From NCBI RefSeq assembly GCF_902506535.1, contig NZ_LR733826.1:403079-467078 (forward strand): a stretch of DNA of 64,000 nt, read 5' to 3'. The position numbers and the translations under genes are program-made. Position 1 is the stretch's first letter; each line of letters opens with the position of its first letter. Below are positions 47,022-57,119 of the stretch, piece by piece. Under the pieces are notes generated by a model, which was not told the DNA's origin, made no database searches, and saw nothing but the letters and a program-made list of their open reading frames with translations. This stretch comes from Pseudomonas sp. 8Z. Lineage in GTDB: Bacteria; Pseudomonadota; Gammaproteobacteria; Pseudomonadales; Pseudomonadaceae.

Positions 47022-47540
47022 GTGTCTGTTCGGGATTCCAGCAATCAACAGCTGGTCGGTCTGCTCTACCGCGATCATCGCGACTGGCTCTTGGGCTGGT
47101 TACGCAAGAACCTGAACGGCTCGGATCGGGCCGAGGATCTCAGCCAGGACACCTTCGTACGCTTGCTCGCCCGCCCTGATCTGCAGCCCCCGCGTGAGCC
47201 TCGGGCACTGCTCACCACCATCGCCAAGGGCCTGCTGGTCGATCAGTTTCGCCGCAGCGCCCTGGAGCGCGCCTACCTAGACGAACTCGCCCAAGTCCCT
47301 GAAGCCCTGCATCCAAGCCCGGAGGAGCAGGCGCTGGCACTGGAACAACTGGGTGCAATCGACCGTTTGCTCGGGCAACTGTCGAGCAAAGCCCGCGCCG
47401 CATTCCTGCACAGCCGCCTCGACGGCCTTGGCCATGCCGAAATCGCCGAGCGCTTAGGCGTTTCGCCCTCCCGCGTACGTCAATACCTGGCTCAAGGGCT
47501 GCGCCAGTGCTACATCGCGCTCTATGGAGAGCCGCGATGA
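47022..47540 (+). CDS. FecI-type ECF sigma factor
   Basis: 172 residues from the GTG at 47022, preferred because GAGG lies 6 bases before it; an in-frame ATG at 47004 is possible. Region 2 (DHRDWLLGWLRKNLNGSDRA, AEDLSQDTFVRLL) and region 4 (HAEIAERLGVSPSRVRQYLA) are clear. It overlaps the fecR-like gene (ATGA). It should transcribe the TonB receptor gene downstream when signalled. I see no strong Fur box upstream. Confidence 0.93.
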   Translation: MSVRDSSNQQLVGLLYRDHRDWLLGWLRKNLNGSDRAEDLSQDTFVRLLARPDLQPPREPRALLTTIAKGLLVDQFRRSALERAYLDELAQVPEALHPSPEEQALALEQLGAIDRLLGQLSSKARAAFLHSRLDGLGHAEIAERLGVSPSRVRQYLAQGLRQCYIALYGEPR

Positions 47541-48499
47541 GCCAGGTCAGCGCCCGCGTTCTGGATGAAGCCATTGCCTGGCAACTGTGCCTGGATTCTG
47601 GCGAGGCTAACGCCCAGAAGCAGCATGAATTTCGTATGTGGCTGGCCGCTCATGCCGATCACGCACTGGTGTGGCGACAGCTCGGCGGCATCGATCAACA
47701 CCTGAGCGCTGCCGCGCCTACGCCCGCGCGGCGTGCCCTGTTACACGGCGGCGCGGCTCGTCGGCGCGGTGTACGCCGCATCAGCAGCAGCGCGCTGGGC
47801 CTGTTTCTGGCCACAGGCATTGCCCTCGCGCTACTGGCTCAACAGCGGCCACTCGGTGACTACCTGGCCGACTACCACACCGCAGCAGGCGAGCAGCGCG
47901 AAGTACGGCTTGCCGACCGCAGCCAGGTTCGCCTCAACAGCCGCAGCGCGCTGGACGTCATGTTCGACGAGCACGAGCGGCGCCTGGTGCTACACACCGG
48001 TGAAATCCTGATCCAGACCGCCAAAGGCAACGATACACGGCCATTCGTGGTCGAGACGCCGCAAGGCCGACTGCGGGCACTGGGCACGCGCTTTCTGGTG
48101 CGCCGCACAGGCGAGAGTACCGAGCTGATCGTGCTGCGCTCGGCGGTCGCGGCCAAACCTGTCGCAGCCGCACAAGAACGCATCGTGCGCAGCGGCGAGC
48201 AGGTTCGCATGGAGCGCCAGCACCTGAGCGCCAGCACCCGCGCGCCAATCGCTGCCGATGCCTGGAGCCGCGGCATGCTGGTCGCTGACGCGCTGCCCCT
48301 GGCGCAGTTGATCGAGACACTCGGTGAATACCGCAGCGGTTATCTCAGCCTCGACCCAAGCCTGGCCAACCTGCCCATCAGCGGCAGTTTCCCGTTGCAC
48401 GACACAGACAAGGCGCTAGCCGCCTTGCCGCTCAGCCTGCCGGTTCGCATCGAACACGTCGGCCCGTGGTGGACGCGCGTGCTGCCAGCCAAGGAGTGA
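47537..48499 (+). CDS. FecR-family sigma regulator
   Basis: 320 residues. The N-terminal cytoplasmic part has the family's WQLCLDSGEANAQKQHEFRM and W.QL motifs. A single membrane helix at ~residues 90-110 (LGLFLATGIALALL) and the periplasmic FecR domain (YHTAAGEQREVRLADRSQVR, then LVLHTGEILIQTAKG) follow. It relays the signal from the TonB receptor to the sigma factor. Confidence 0.93.
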   Translation: MSQVSARVLDEAIAWQLCLDSGEANAQKQHEFRMWLAAHADHALVWRQLGGIDQHLSAAAPTPARRALLHGGAARRRGVRRISSSALGLFLATGIALALLAQQRPLGDYLADYHTAAGEQREVRLADRSQVRLNSRSALDVMFDEHERRLVLHTGEILIQTAKGNDTRPFVVETPQGRLRALGTRFLVRRTGESTELIVLRSAVAAKPVAAAQERIVRSGEQVRMERQHLSASTRAPIAADAWSRGMLVADALPLAQLIETLGEYRSGYLSLDPSLANLPISGSFPLHDTDKALAALPLSLPVRIEHVGPWWTRVLPAKE

Positions 48500-48632
48500 T
48501 AGCCACTGGGCGCCAGCGCGAAACTGGCCGCTCAGAGCGATCACGAAAAAATTGCGCCGAGCCCCTGTCACTTTTTCATTCTGCTTCGGCAACAAGACAT
48601 TGAGATGCATTCCCGCCTAGGAGAAATTCGCA

Positions 48633-51035
48633 ATGTCCTTCCGCCCTGCCCCTTTACGCCGTACTCTGCTGGCCCTGACCATCGCCATGGCTGGCCACAT
48701 GGGTATGGCTCAGGCAGAAACCTACCAACTGCCTGCAGGCCCGCTGTCCAGCACGCTCAGTCAAATCGCCAGCCAGGCGGGTATCACCCTGAGCATCGAC
48801 CCGGCCCTGACCGCAGGCAAGCGCTCGGCGCCGGTCAACGGCGACTTCGCTGCCCTTGACGCTCTCAACCAGGCGCTACGCGGCACCGGCTTACAGCTCA
48901 ACAGCAACAGCTCGGGCGTCTATAGCTTGGCCCCCGCCGACACGCAAAGCATGGCCTTGCCGAACATGAGCGTTACCGGTCAGGCCAGCGAAAGCGCCTG
49001 GGGACCGACCACTGGCTACCTGGCCAACCGTATAGCGGTGGGCAGCAAAACCGACACGCCGCTGCTGGAAAGCCCACGCTCGATCTCCGTGACCACACGC
49101 GAGCAACTGCGCGACCGCAACGTGCAGAACCTCGACGACGCCGTGCGCTACATGCCTGGCGTGATCGCCAGCAGCTACGGCAGCGACAGCCGCGCCGACT
49201 GGATGAAGATTCGCGGCTTCGAGCCGATCCAGATGCTCGACGGCCTGCCACTGCCCAAAGGCAGTTATGCCATGCCCAAGCTGGAAACCTGGAACCTGGA
49301 GCGTGTCGCCATCCTGCGCGGCCCGGCGTCTGCGGTTTACGGGCAGACGCCGCCAGGCGGTCTGGTCGATGCCGTCAGCCTGCGCCCGCAAGACGAAAGC
49401 CAGCATGAAATCGAGGTGCAGGTCGGCAACTACCAGCACAAGCAGATCAACTTCGACAGCACCGGGCGCCTCGACGATGAGGGGCGTTTTCTCTATCGCT
49501 TCAGCGGTATGGGCCGTGACAGCGGTACGGCGGTCGAGCACATCGACGACCAGCGCTTCAACCTGGCGCCCAGCCTGACCTGGAACATCGCCGAGCAAAC
49601 CAAGCTGACGTTCCTTGGCCAGTTCAACCGCGACGATACCGGCGGCACCAGCCAGTTCCTGCCGCTGCAAGGCACACGGTTGAGCACCCCGGCCGGCAAG
49701 ATCGACTACAACAAGAACCTCGGCGACCCGGACTGGGAGTTCTACGACAAGACCTTCTATGCCCTGGGCTATGCCTTCGAGCATCGCCTCGACGATGTCT
49801 GGCAGTTCCGTCAGAACCTGCGCTACAGCAAGCTGGAACTGGATAACCAGATCATCACCGCTGGCGGCAACGCCAGTGCCGTGGCCGCAGACGGCACCGT
49901 GACGCGTGGCGCCAACGTCTATGACGAAAACATCAGCCACTTTGCCATCGACAACAACTTCCAGGCTGACTTCGACACTGGCGCGATCAGTCACACCCTG
50001 CTGCTGGGCCTCGACTACCTGCGAGTCAACACCGACTACCGCTGGCTGTTCGGCAGCGCCCCGACCAGCAATATCATCAACCCCGTTTACGGTCAGGATT
50101 TCAGCAACATCGCCTACACCGCCTTCCAGAACTACAACCAGAAGCGCCATGGCACAGGCTTGTACCTGCAAGATCAACTGGCCTTGGACGCCTGGCGCCT
50201 GACACTGGGCGGGCGCTGGGATCGCCTGGAAACCGATTCGCTGTTCTACAACGTCAACAACGCCAGGGACAGCCGCCGCGACAGCGCCTTCAGCGGCAAT
50301 GCGGCGCTGAGCTACGTGTTCGATTCAGGCTTCACACCGTACATTTCCTATGCCGAATCCTTCCAGGCCGAAGCCGGTGGTAGCAATGGCCGCACCTATC
50401 GCCCCAGTACCGGTAAACAGTACGAGGCGGGCATCAAGTATCAGGCACCTGGCAGCGATCTGCTGCTGACGGCGGCGGTCTACGATCTGACTCGGCAGAA
50501 CATCCTCAGCACCAACAGCCGCGGCGTCACCTCGCCGGTGGGTGAAGTGCAAGTGCGCGGCTTCGAGCTGGAAGCAGTTGGCAACCTCACCGACAACCTC
50601 AAGCTGACGGCCTCCTACACCTACGCCAACAGCAAGATGACCAAGGTGGGCGACCCACTGGACCAGAATCGCCCGCTGCCGCTGACGCCCGAACACCAGG
50701 CCTCGATCTGGGCCAACTACGATTGGAGCGTCGGCCCGCTGGCCGGTCTGGGTATCGGCGTCGGCGCGCGCTATGTCGGCGCCACGGACAATATCGCGGT
50801 GGGCAGCATGGGCTTCGTGCGTGATCCAGCCGACGGCCACAGCGGCGACTACACGGTCTACGACGCAGCCGTGCGCTACGACCTCGGCCAGATCGATGCC
50901 AGCCTGCGTGGCGCCAGCATCGCGCTCAATGCTGAGAACCTGCTCGACAAGGAGTACCTGGCCACCTGCGATGGTTTCTACTGCTACGCGGGCGACCCGC
51001 GCCGAATTACCGCCAGCCTCGGCTACAAGTGGTAA
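48633..51035 (+). CDS. TonB-dependent siderophore receptor with N-terminal signalling domain
   Basis: 800 residues. Signal peptide to about GMAQAE. STN signalling domain at ~30-85 (LPAGPLSSTLSQIASQAGIT), plug from ~130 (SISVTTREQLRDRNVQNLDD, MLDGLPLPKGSY), then the 22-strand barrel ending in the aromatic LGYKW. The STN domain means it can activate FecR/FecI just upstream. Plug motifs resemble FhuA/FoxA-type hydroxamate receptors; the actual siderophore is uncertain. Confidence 0.95.
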   Translation: MSFRPAPLRRTLLALTIAMAGHMGMAQAETYQLPAGPLSSTLSQIASQAGITLSIDPALTAGKRSAPVNGDFAALDALNQALRGTGLQLNSNSSGVYSLAPADTQSMALPNMSVTGQASESAWGPTTGYLANRIAVGSKTDTPLLESPRSISVTTREQLRDRNVQNLDDAVRYMPGVIASSYGSDSRADWMKIRGFEPIQMLDGLPLPKGSYAMPKLETWNLERVAILRGPASAVYGQTPPGGLVDAVSLRPQDESQHEIEVQVGNYQHKQINFDSTGRLDDEGRFLYRFSGMGRDSGTAVEHIDDQRFNLAPSLTWNIAEQTKLTFLGQFNRDDTGGTSQFLPLQGTRLSTPAGKIDYNKNLGDPDWEFYDKTFYALGYAFEHRLDDVWQFRQNLRYSKLELDNQIITAGGNASAVAADGTVTRGANVYDENISHFAIDNNFQADFDTGAISHTLLLGLDYLRVNTDYRWLFGSAPTSNIINPVYGQDFSNIAYTAFQNYNQKRHGTGLYLQDQLALDAWRLTLGGRWDRLETDSLFYNVNNARDSRRDSAFSGNAALSYVFDSGFTPYISYAESFQAEAGGSNGRTYRPSTGKQYEAGIKYQAPGSDLLLTAAVYDLTRQNILSTNSRGVTSPVGEVQVRGFELEAVGNLTDNLKLTASYTYANSKMTKVGDPLDQNRPLPLTPEHQASIWANYDWSVGPLAGLGIGVGARYVGATDNIAVGSMGFVRDPADGHSGDYTVYDAAVRYDLGQIDASLRGASIALNAENLLDKEYLATCDGFYCYAGDPRRITASLGYKW

Positions 51036-51124
51036 CCCTGCACGATACGCCTGCCATGCGCCGCGACCGTCCAGTACGGCGCGGCGCCTGTGCAGCGGCT
51101 ATGCACTGACGAGAGCGTTGGCAC

Positions 51125-52252
51125 ATGAACCCCATCACCATCAGCCGCTGGTCATGGCTGCACACCTGGAGCAGCCTGATCTGCACCCTGTTTCTGCTGA
51201 TGCTGGCACTTACCGGCCTGCCACTGATTTTCCACCACGAGTTCGAACACCTGCTCGGCGAAGCCCCCGAGCTGCGCGAGCTGCCGTCCGGCACGCCACG
51301 GCTAGGTCTGCAGCAACTGGTCGAGGCAGCCGAGCGCTATCGGCCCGGCGAGGTGGTTCAGTACATCGGTTTCGAGCAAGACGAGCCCAACGGCATCATT
51401 GCCATCACGGCAGCCACTGCCGCGACCGAGCCCAACGCCTCGCACACCTTCATGCTCGATGCCCGAAGTGGTGAGCCGGTCGCCATGTCGGCGGCCAATG
51501 GCGGCGTACTGATGTTCATACTGCGCCTGCACGTGGATCTGTTCGCCGACCTGCCCGGCAAGCTGTTACTGGCAGCCATGGGCCTGCTGTTCACCCTGGC
51601 CATCGTCTCCGGTACGGTGCTTTACGCCCCGTTCATGCGCCGCCTGCGCTTTGCCGAAGTGCGCCAAACGCGCTCAAGACGCGCACGCTGGCTCGACCTG
51701 CACAACCTGATCGGCGTCGTCACGCTGAGCTGGGCTCTGGTGGTCGGCATCACCGGCGTGATCAGCGCCTGCGCTGACCTGCTTATCGAGTCCTGGCGCG
51801 AAGACACACTCGGCGCGCTGATGGCGCCCTATCGCGACGCCCCGCCCTTGTTACAACGCGCCTCGGCCAACGAGCTCCTGAGCATTGCTGAGCAGGCGCT
51901 ACCCGGCATGCAGACGGACTTCATCGCCTTTCCTGGTACGCGTTTCTCCACCGCGCACCACTACACGGTGTTCATGACCGGCAGCACGCACCTGACCGCA
52001 CACCTGTGGACACCGGTACTGATTGACGCGCAGAACCTGGCCGTGACCGCAATCGCCGAGCGCCCCTGGTACATGGATGCGCTATCGATGTCGCAACCCC
52101 TGCACTTCGGCGACTACGGCGGGCGCCCCATGCAGATACTCTGGGCACTACTCGATGTGCTGACCATCATCGTACTGCTCAGCGGCCTGTATCTCTGGTG
52201 GGTCAGGCGGCGCGCGGCAACACTGAGCAAACGCAAGGCGGCCCGCGCATGA
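51125..52252 (+). CDS. PepSY-associated membrane protein
   Basis: 375 residues. Four membrane helices: first WLHTWSSLICTLFLLMLALT, others near 140, 200 and 345. PepSY-type periplasmic segments lie between, and HHEFEHL follows TM1. Such proteins next to siderophore receptors (FoxB/FegB type) are proposed inner-membrane reductases that release iron from the siderophore. Ends in RKAARA and overlaps the following small gene (ATGA). Confidence 0.88.
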   Translation: MNPITISRWSWLHTWSSLICTLFLLMLALTGLPLIFHHEFEHLLGEAPELRELPSGTPRLGLQQLVEAAERYRPGEVVQYIGFEQDEPNGIIAITAATAATEPNASHTFMLDARSGEPVAMSAANGGVLMFILRLHVDLFADLPGKLLLAAMGLLFTLAIVSGTVLYAPFMRRLRFAEVRQTRSRRARWLDLHNLIGVVTLSWALVVGITGVISACADLLIESWREDTLGALMAPYRDAPPLLQRASANELLSIAEQALPGMQTDFIAFPGTRFSTAHHYTVFMTGSTHLTAHLWTPVLIDAQNLAVTAIAERPWYMDALSMSQPLHFGDYGGRPMQILWALLDVLTIIVLLSGLYLWWVRRRAATLSKRKAARA

Positions 52253-52431
52253 GCTGGCGCGATTCGACCTTTACTTTGCCGTCACTGATCAACCTGAGCA
52301 GCGCTCTAGGCCTATTCGCCGCTCTGCTCGGTGATGGCGGCTGGGATGCACTGTCATGGCTGGGCTTGGGCATTGCTGCGCTGCTGGGTTTCTGGCCGCT
52401 GCTGCGCCGAGCCAAAGAGCGTACAGATTAG
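52249..52431 (+). CDS. Small membrane protein of the iron-uptake operon
   Basis: 60 residues, coupled to the PepSY gene by ATGA. Two hydrophobic segments: LINLSSALGLFAALLGDGGW and WLGLGIAALLGFWPLL, with a basic C terminus (RRAKERTD). Small proteins of this kind often follow PepSY genes in pseudomonads. Function unknown. Confidence 0.65.
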   Translation: MSWRDSTFTLPSLINLSSALGLFAALLGDGGWDALSWLGLGIAALLGFWPLLRRAKERTD

Positions 52432-52539
52432 GCTACAGAGTCGTATTAGCCAGACTGTACGGTTCATCACGCGTCTGGCTGTACCGCGACGGCGAGCACC
52501 TGGCGCAATAGGCTGACGTCCGCTCAACGGAGAACCACC

Positions 52540-53151
52540 ATGACCGCCGAACTGCTGCTGGCTTTCGTCGCCTTCGCCCTCGTCACCTCCATCACTCCCG
52601 GCCCGAACAACATGATGTTGCTGGCCTCCGGGGTGAACTTCGGCATTCGCCGCAGCCTGCCACACATGCTCGGTATCAGCCTGGGCTTCATGGTGCTGGT
52701 GATCGCCGTGGGCATGGGCCTGGGTCAGGTGTTCGAGCGCCTGCCCCTGCTGCATGACGTGCTGCGCTACGCCGGCGCCGCGTATTTGCTGTACCTGGCC
52801 TGGAAGATCGCCCAGTCCGGCGCTCCACAGGGGCGCGACACGCCGAACGCCAAGCCCTTCACCTTTCTCCAGGCTGCCGCGTTCCAGTGGGTCAATCCCA
52901 AGGCTTGGATCATGGCCATCGGCGCCATCACCACCTACACCCCGCACGAAGGCTTCTTCACCAACGTGCTGCTGATCGCCGCCCTGTTCGCTCTAGTCAA
53001 CTGCCCCAGCGTCGGTCTGTGGACGGTGGCCGGCAGCCTGCTGCGCAAGTGGCTGGATAATCCGCGCGCGCTGCGCGCCTTCAACATCGGCATGGCATTG
53101 CTGCTGGTCGCCTCGCTGTACCCCATCGTCATCGATACAGGACTGTTCTGA
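52540..53151 (+). CDS. LysE/RhtB-family amino-acid exporter
   Basis: 203 residues, six helices. The family signature is present: TSITPGPNNMMLLASGVNFG near residue 15, followed by AYLLYLAWKIAQSG and FQWVNPKAWIMAIGAI. Exports an amino acid or derivative. Its stop overlaps the benE start region. Confidence 0.93.
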   Translation: MTAELLLAFVAFALVTSITPGPNNMMLLASGVNFGIRRSLPHMLGISLGFMVLVIAVGMGLGQVFERLPLLHDVLRYAGAAYLLYLAWKIAQSGAPQGRDTPNAKPFTFLQAAAFQWVNPKAWIMAIGAITTYTPHEGFFTNVLLIAALFALVNCPSVGLWTVAGSLLRKWLDNPRALRAFNIGMALLLVASLYPIVIDTGLF

Positions 53152-54347
53152 TGCAAGACGCAACATTCCCCCGCCTGCGCCCACTGAGCGATAGCTCCAC
53201 CTCGTCCGTGGTCGCCGGCTTTATCGCCATGCTCACCGGCTACACCAGCTCGCTGGTGTTGATGTTCCAGGCCGGACAGGCCGCTGGACTGAGCAGCGGG
53301 CAGATTTCTTCATGGATCTGGGCGCTGTCGATCGGTATGGCGCTGTGCTGCATCGTGCTATCGCTGCGCTACCGCGCGCCGGTAATGATCGCTTGGTCGA
53401 CGCCCGGCGCGGCGCTGCTGATCACCAGCCTGCCGCAGGTATCCTACGGCGAGGCTATCGGCGCCTATATCCTGGCCTCCGGGTTGATCGTGCTGATCGG
53501 CCTGACCGGCACCTTCGACCGCCTGATGCGCCGTATCCCCGCCTCCATCGCCGCTGCGCTGCTGGCGGGCGTGCTGTTCAAGATCGGCCTGGAAATCTGC
53601 AACGCCGCCGAACAGCAGCCCTGGCTGGTACTGGCCATGCTGCTCGCCTACCTGTTCGGCAAACGCCTGTGGCCGCGCTATGCGGTGCTCGCTGCGCTGA
53701 TCGTCGGCAGCGTGCTGGCCGGCGTGTTCGGCCTGCTGAACTTCAGCGACTTCCACCTGGAATTGGCCACGCCGCAATGGACTACACCGAGCTTCTCGCT
53801 GGCAGCCGCCATCAGCATCGGTATTCCGCTGTTCATCGTCGCCATGGCCTCGCAGAACCTGCCGGGCATGGCGGTGCTGCGCGCCAACGGATACAACGTG
53901 CCAGCCTCGCCGCTACTGACCAGCACCGGCCTGGTGTCGGTACTGATGGCGCCGTTCGGCAGCCACGGCATTCACATGGCGGCGATCAGCGCGGCGATCT
54001 GTGCAGGCCCCGAGGCCCATGAAGACCCGCGCAAGCGCTATACCGCGGCGGTATGGTGCGGAGTGTTCTACGGCATCGCCGGTATCTTCGGCGCCACCCT
54101 GGCGGCGCTGTTCGCTGCGCTACCGGCGGCGTTGATCCTGTCCATCGCCGCGTTGGCCCTGTTCGCCTCGATCATCGGCGGCCTGACTCAGGCCATGAGC
54201 GAGCCGAACGAGCGCGAAGCGGCGCTGGTGACCTTCCTCGTCACCGCCTCGGGCATGACCCTGCTCGGTGTCGGCTCGGCCTTCTGGGGCATCGTCGCCG
54301 GGCTGCTGACCTTGACAGTGCTCACTGCGGGTAAGCGCGCGGCCTAA
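53151..54347 (+). CDS. benE: BenE-family transporter
   Basis: 398 residues, about 12 helices, of the benzoate:H+ symporter-like family. Motifs include AWSTPGAALLITSLPQVSYG, FIVAMASQNLPGMAVLRANG and APFGSHGIHMAAISAAICAG. The ATG is at 53151, the last base of the LysE stop codon, so the two are coupled. No benzoate catabolism genes are nearby, so substrate is open. Confidence 0.9.
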   Translation: MQDATFPRLRPLSDSSTSSVVAGFIAMLTGYTSSLVLMFQAGQAAGLSSGQISSWIWALSIGMALCCIVLSLRYRAPVMIAWSTPGAALLITSLPQVSYGEAIGAYILASGLIVLIGLTGTFDRLMRRIPASIAAALLAGVLFKIGLEICNAAEQQPWLVLAMLLAYLFGKRLWPRYAVLAALIVGSVLAGVFGLLNFSDFHLELATPQWTTPSFSLAAAISIGIPLFIVAMASQNLPGMAVLRANGYNVPASPLLTSTGLVSVLMAPFGSHGIHMAAISAAICAGPEAHEDPRKRYTAAVWCGVFYGIAGIFGATLAALFAALPAALILSIAALALFASIIGGLTQAMSEPNEREAALVTFLVTASGMTLLGVGSAFWGIVAGLLTLTVLTAGKRAA

Positions 54348-54360
54348 GCCTTGCACAGAC

Positions 54361-54390
54361 GACAAAGGCGCCCTCGGGCGCCTTTGTCGT
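54361..54390. terminator. Bidirectional terminator
   Basis: GACAAAGGCGCCC pairs with GGGCGCCTTTGTC across TC, with TT following; between the convergent benE and SDR genes. Confidence 0.85.
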
Positions 54391-54406
54391 TTCTGCCGCG
54401 AGCCGA

Positions 54407-55168
54407 TCAGATCGCCGTTGCCCCACCATCCACTGCCAGCGCATGGCCGGTAGTAAAGGCAGCGTGATCGCTGCACAGATACAGCACCGCAGCGGCGATT
54501 TCCTCCACCTTGCCGATACGCCCGACCGGATGCATCGCGGCGGCGAATTCGCCTTTACGCGGATCGGCCTCATAAGCGCGACGAAACATATCGGTGTCGA
54601 TCACCGCCGGGCATACGGCGTTGACGCGGATTTTCTTCTTCGCGTATTCGACCGCCGCCGACTTGGTCAGGCCGATTACCGCATGCTTGGAAGCTGCGTA
54701 AATGCTCATCTTCGGCGCCGCGCCAAGACCTGCAACCGAAGACGTGTTAACGATGGCGCCACCGCCCTGCGCCAGCAGCAGCGGAATCTGGTGCTTCATG
54801 CACAGCCACACGCCCTTGACGTTGACACCCATGATGGCGTCGAACTCGGCCTCGCTACCGTCAGCCAGCTTGCCCTGCTCGATCTCGATACCGGCGTTGT
54901 TGAAGGCGTAATCCAAGCGGCCATAAGCCTCGACGGTCGCGGCCATCAGCGCCTGCACCTCGGCGTCGCGGGTCACGTCGCAGCGTACGAACAACGCCTC
55001 GCCACCGGCGGCGCGAATCAGCTCGACGGTGCCCTCGCCGCCTGTGGCGTCGACATCGGAGACCACCACCTTGAGGCCTTCAGCCGCGAAGGCCTGGGCG
55101 GTGGCGCGGCCGATGCCGGCGGCACCACCCGTGACCAGGGCGACCTGGCCGGAGAACGTCATGCTCAT
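54407..55168 (-). CDS. Short-chain dehydrogenase/reductase
   Basis: 253 residues from MSMTFSGQVALVTGGAAGIG (GAGGAAG upstream). Classical SDR: TGGAAGIG cofactor motif, NNAG, catalytic Ser in VNTSSVAGLG, Tyr-x3-Lys in YAASKHAV. Asp at the end of beta-2 (VSDVD) suggests NAD(H). Substrate unknown. Confidence 0.93.
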   Translation of the reverse strand: MSMTFSGQVALVTGGAAGIGRATAQAFAAEGLKVVVSDVDATGGEGTVELIRAAGGEALFVRCDVTRDAEVQALMAATVEAYGRLDYAFNNAGIEIEQGKLADGSEAEFDAIMGVNVKGVWLCMKHQIPLLLAQGGGAIVNTSSVAGLGAAPKMSIYAASKHAVIGLTKSAAVEYAKKKIRVNAVCPAVIDTDMFRRAYEADPRKGEFAAAMHPVGRIGKVEEIAAAVLYLCSDHAAFTTGHALAVDGGATAI

Positions 55169-55285
55169 GTCTGCTTCCTCGCAGCGATTGGAGATCGCGA
55201 CGAGTCTAGCCAGCAAGCCAGACGGCGAGCAGCACTATCAGGCGTTGGAGTGATCGATCATGCAGCAGGCTGATGGCGTAGCCAC

Positions 55286-55987
55286 TCAGCCCTGTAGTTC
55301 AGCGACCACAGCCGCCAGCGCCTGCGCCGGATCGGCGGCCTGGCTGATCGGGCGGCCGATCACCAGGTAGTCGGAGCCGGCGTCCAGCGCCTGGCGCGGG
55401 GTGAGGATGCGCTTCTGATCGTCGGCACTGCTGCCAGCCGGACGAATCCCCGGCGTCACCAGTTGCAGGCGCGGCTGGGCGACCTTGAGCGCCGGGGCTT
55501 CCTGAGCGGAGCAAACCAGGCCATCGAGCCCGGCGTCAGCCGCCAGACCGGCAAGACGCAGCACCTGCTCCTGCGGCGGCACGTCCAGGCCGAGGCCAGC
55601 CAGATCCTGCTGTTCCATGCTGGTCAGCACTGTCACGCCGATCAGCAGCGGCTTGGCGCCGCTCAGTTTGTCCAGCTCGTTGCGGCAGGCCGCCATCATG
55701 CGCAGGCCGCCGGAGCAGTGCACGTTGACCATCCAGACCCCCAGCTCGGCCGCAGCCTTGACGGCCATAGCGGTGGTGTTGGGGATGTCGTGGAATTTCA
55801 GATCGAGGAACAGCTCGAAACCCTTGGCCTGCAGCGCCTCGACCACCTGTGGGCCGCTGCGGGTGAACAACTCCTTGCCCACCTTGACCCGGCACAGCGC
55901 CGGATCGAGCCGGTCGGCCAGGGCCAGGGCGGCGTCGGAGCTGGGGAAGTCGAGGGCAACGATGATCGGGGTCTGGCAAGCAGGCAT
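55286..55987 (-). CDS. pyrF: Orotidine 5'-phosphate decarboxylase
   Basis: 233 residues from [20 protein letters not shown]. Active-site motif [13 protein letters not shown] (the DxKxxD tetrad), VHCSGG, and phosphate loop VIGRPISQA. Makes UMP in pyrimidine synthesis. Start chosen over an earlier in-frame ATG that lacks family support. Confidence 0.96.
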   Translation of the reverse strand: MPACQTPIIVALDFPSSDAALALADRLDPALCRVKVGKELFTRSGPQVVEALQAKGFELFLDLKFHDIPNTTAMAVKAAAELGVWMVNVHCSGGLRMMAACRNELDKLSGAKPLLIGVTVLTSMEQQDLAGLGLDVPPQEQVLRLAGLAADAGLDGLVCSAQEAPALKVAQPRLQLVTPGIRPAGSSADDQKRILTPRQALDAGSDYLVIGRPISQAADPAQALAAVVAELQG

Positions 55988-56122
55988 GGGCAGGTCTCGG
56001 ACAGGACAAAAACGCCGCGCATTGTAGCGCAAAGCATGCTGGCGCTGGTCGTGACTGAAGCCCGGCTCTAGGCGGGTCTGTTGCCCGATGCAATCCGGGG
56101 CCTTGGTTTCGGTACACAGGCA

Positions 56123-56182
56123 TCGCGGCTGAAGCCGCTCCTACGGAAATTCATTGCCCCGTAGGAGCGGCTTCAGCCGCGA
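56123..56182. repeat. Inverted pair of REP sequences (BIME-like)
   Basis: TCGCGGCTGAAGCCGCTCCT (from 56123) and its inverse GTAGGAGCGGCTTCAGCCGC (from 56161) face each other across a 16-base spacer, between pyrF and the response-regulator gene. Such REP doublets are substrates of RAYT transposases in pseudomonads. Confidence 0.8.
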
Positions 56183-56203
56183 AAACGTCAGGACAGCAGA
56201 GGG

Positions 56204-57118
56204 TCAGGCGATCAAACGCTCACGCAAACGCCCGAGCATGCCCATCAGACTGCCCACTTTCTCCTGCTCGCGCTCGTCGCGCGGCACCTCAGCCAAGCGG
56301 GTAAGCACCTGCTGCGGCTGCGCGCGCCAGATCAGCGCCTGCTCGGCAGCGGCCTTGAGGCCTTTCTCGAACAAGCCGCGGCGTACCGGTTTGGGCAGAT
56401 AACGGAAGATCTGCGCTTCGTTGACCAGGCGCAGCAGTGCCTGGGTGTCCTGAAACGGCGTGACCACCAGGCTGAGCAGGCGCGGATGGGCCTGGGCCAG
56501 GGTCTTGAGCAGCGGCGCGGTGTCCTCGCCGGCCAGCTTCAGGTCGCTGACCAGGATGTCCACGCTTTCGCTGTTGAGCTGCAGCATGGCCTCGGCCAGG
56601 TTGCGTGCACGCAGTAGACGGTGCCCGCCGACCACACAGAATTCATCGAGTACCGCCAGGGTATCGGCCTCGTCATCGAGCGACAGCACGGTCAGCGGGG
56701 CGGACAAGGTGCGGCTATCCAGCATCTGTGCGGGCTGCGTCTGGCGCCTGGCCAGCTCGGCGGCCTGGCGCAGGGTGAAGGCCATTTCCTGCTGATCCCA
56801 GGGTTTGGTCAGGTAACGGAAGATTCCGCCGTTGTTCAGCGCATCAACGGCGGCGTCCAGATCGGAGTAACCCGTCAGCAGGATACGCAGGGTATTCGGC
56901 GCAATCTCGCGCGCTTCGGCGAGCAATTGCGCGCCCGTCATCTGTGGCATGCGTTGGTCGCTCACCAGCACGTGCACGGGCTCCTCACGCAGACGCTGTA
57001 GTGCACGTTGCGGGTCGCTCTCAGTGAGCACCTCGTAGTGCCGACGAAACTGCATGGCGAGGCTGCGCAAAATGCGCTCCTCGTCATCGACGAACAGGAT
57101 TCGAACGGGTGCGGTCAT
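56204..57118 (-). CDS. Response regulator with two tandem receiver domains
   Basis: 304 residues. REC1 (1-~125): FVDDEERILRSL, phospho-Asp in LVSDQRMPQM, LLTGYSDLDAAV, RYLTKPWD. REC2 (~140-265): LSLDDEADTLAVL, phospho-Asp in LVSDLKLAGE, LVVTPFQDTQALL, RYLPKPVRR. No DNA-binding, GGDEF or HD domain; a short helical tail ends it. It sits one base after the histidine-kinase gene, its likely partner. Output is unclear. Confidence 0.88.
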   Translation of the reverse strand: MTAPVRILFVDDEERILRSLAMQFRRHYEVLTESDPQRALQRLREEPVHVLVSDQRMPQMTGAQLLAEAREIAPNTLRILLTGYSDLDAAVDALNNGGIFRYLTKPWDQQEMAFTLRQAAELARRQTQPAQMLDSRTLSAPLTVLSLDDEADTLAVLDEFCVVGGHRLLRARNLAEAMLQLNSESVDILVSDLKLAGEDTAPLLKTLAQAHPRLLSLVVTPFQDTQALLRLVNEAQIFRYLPKPVRRGLFEKGLKAAAEQALIWRAQPQQVLTRLAEVPRDEREQEKVGSLMGMLGRLRERLIA

Positions 57119-57119
57119 C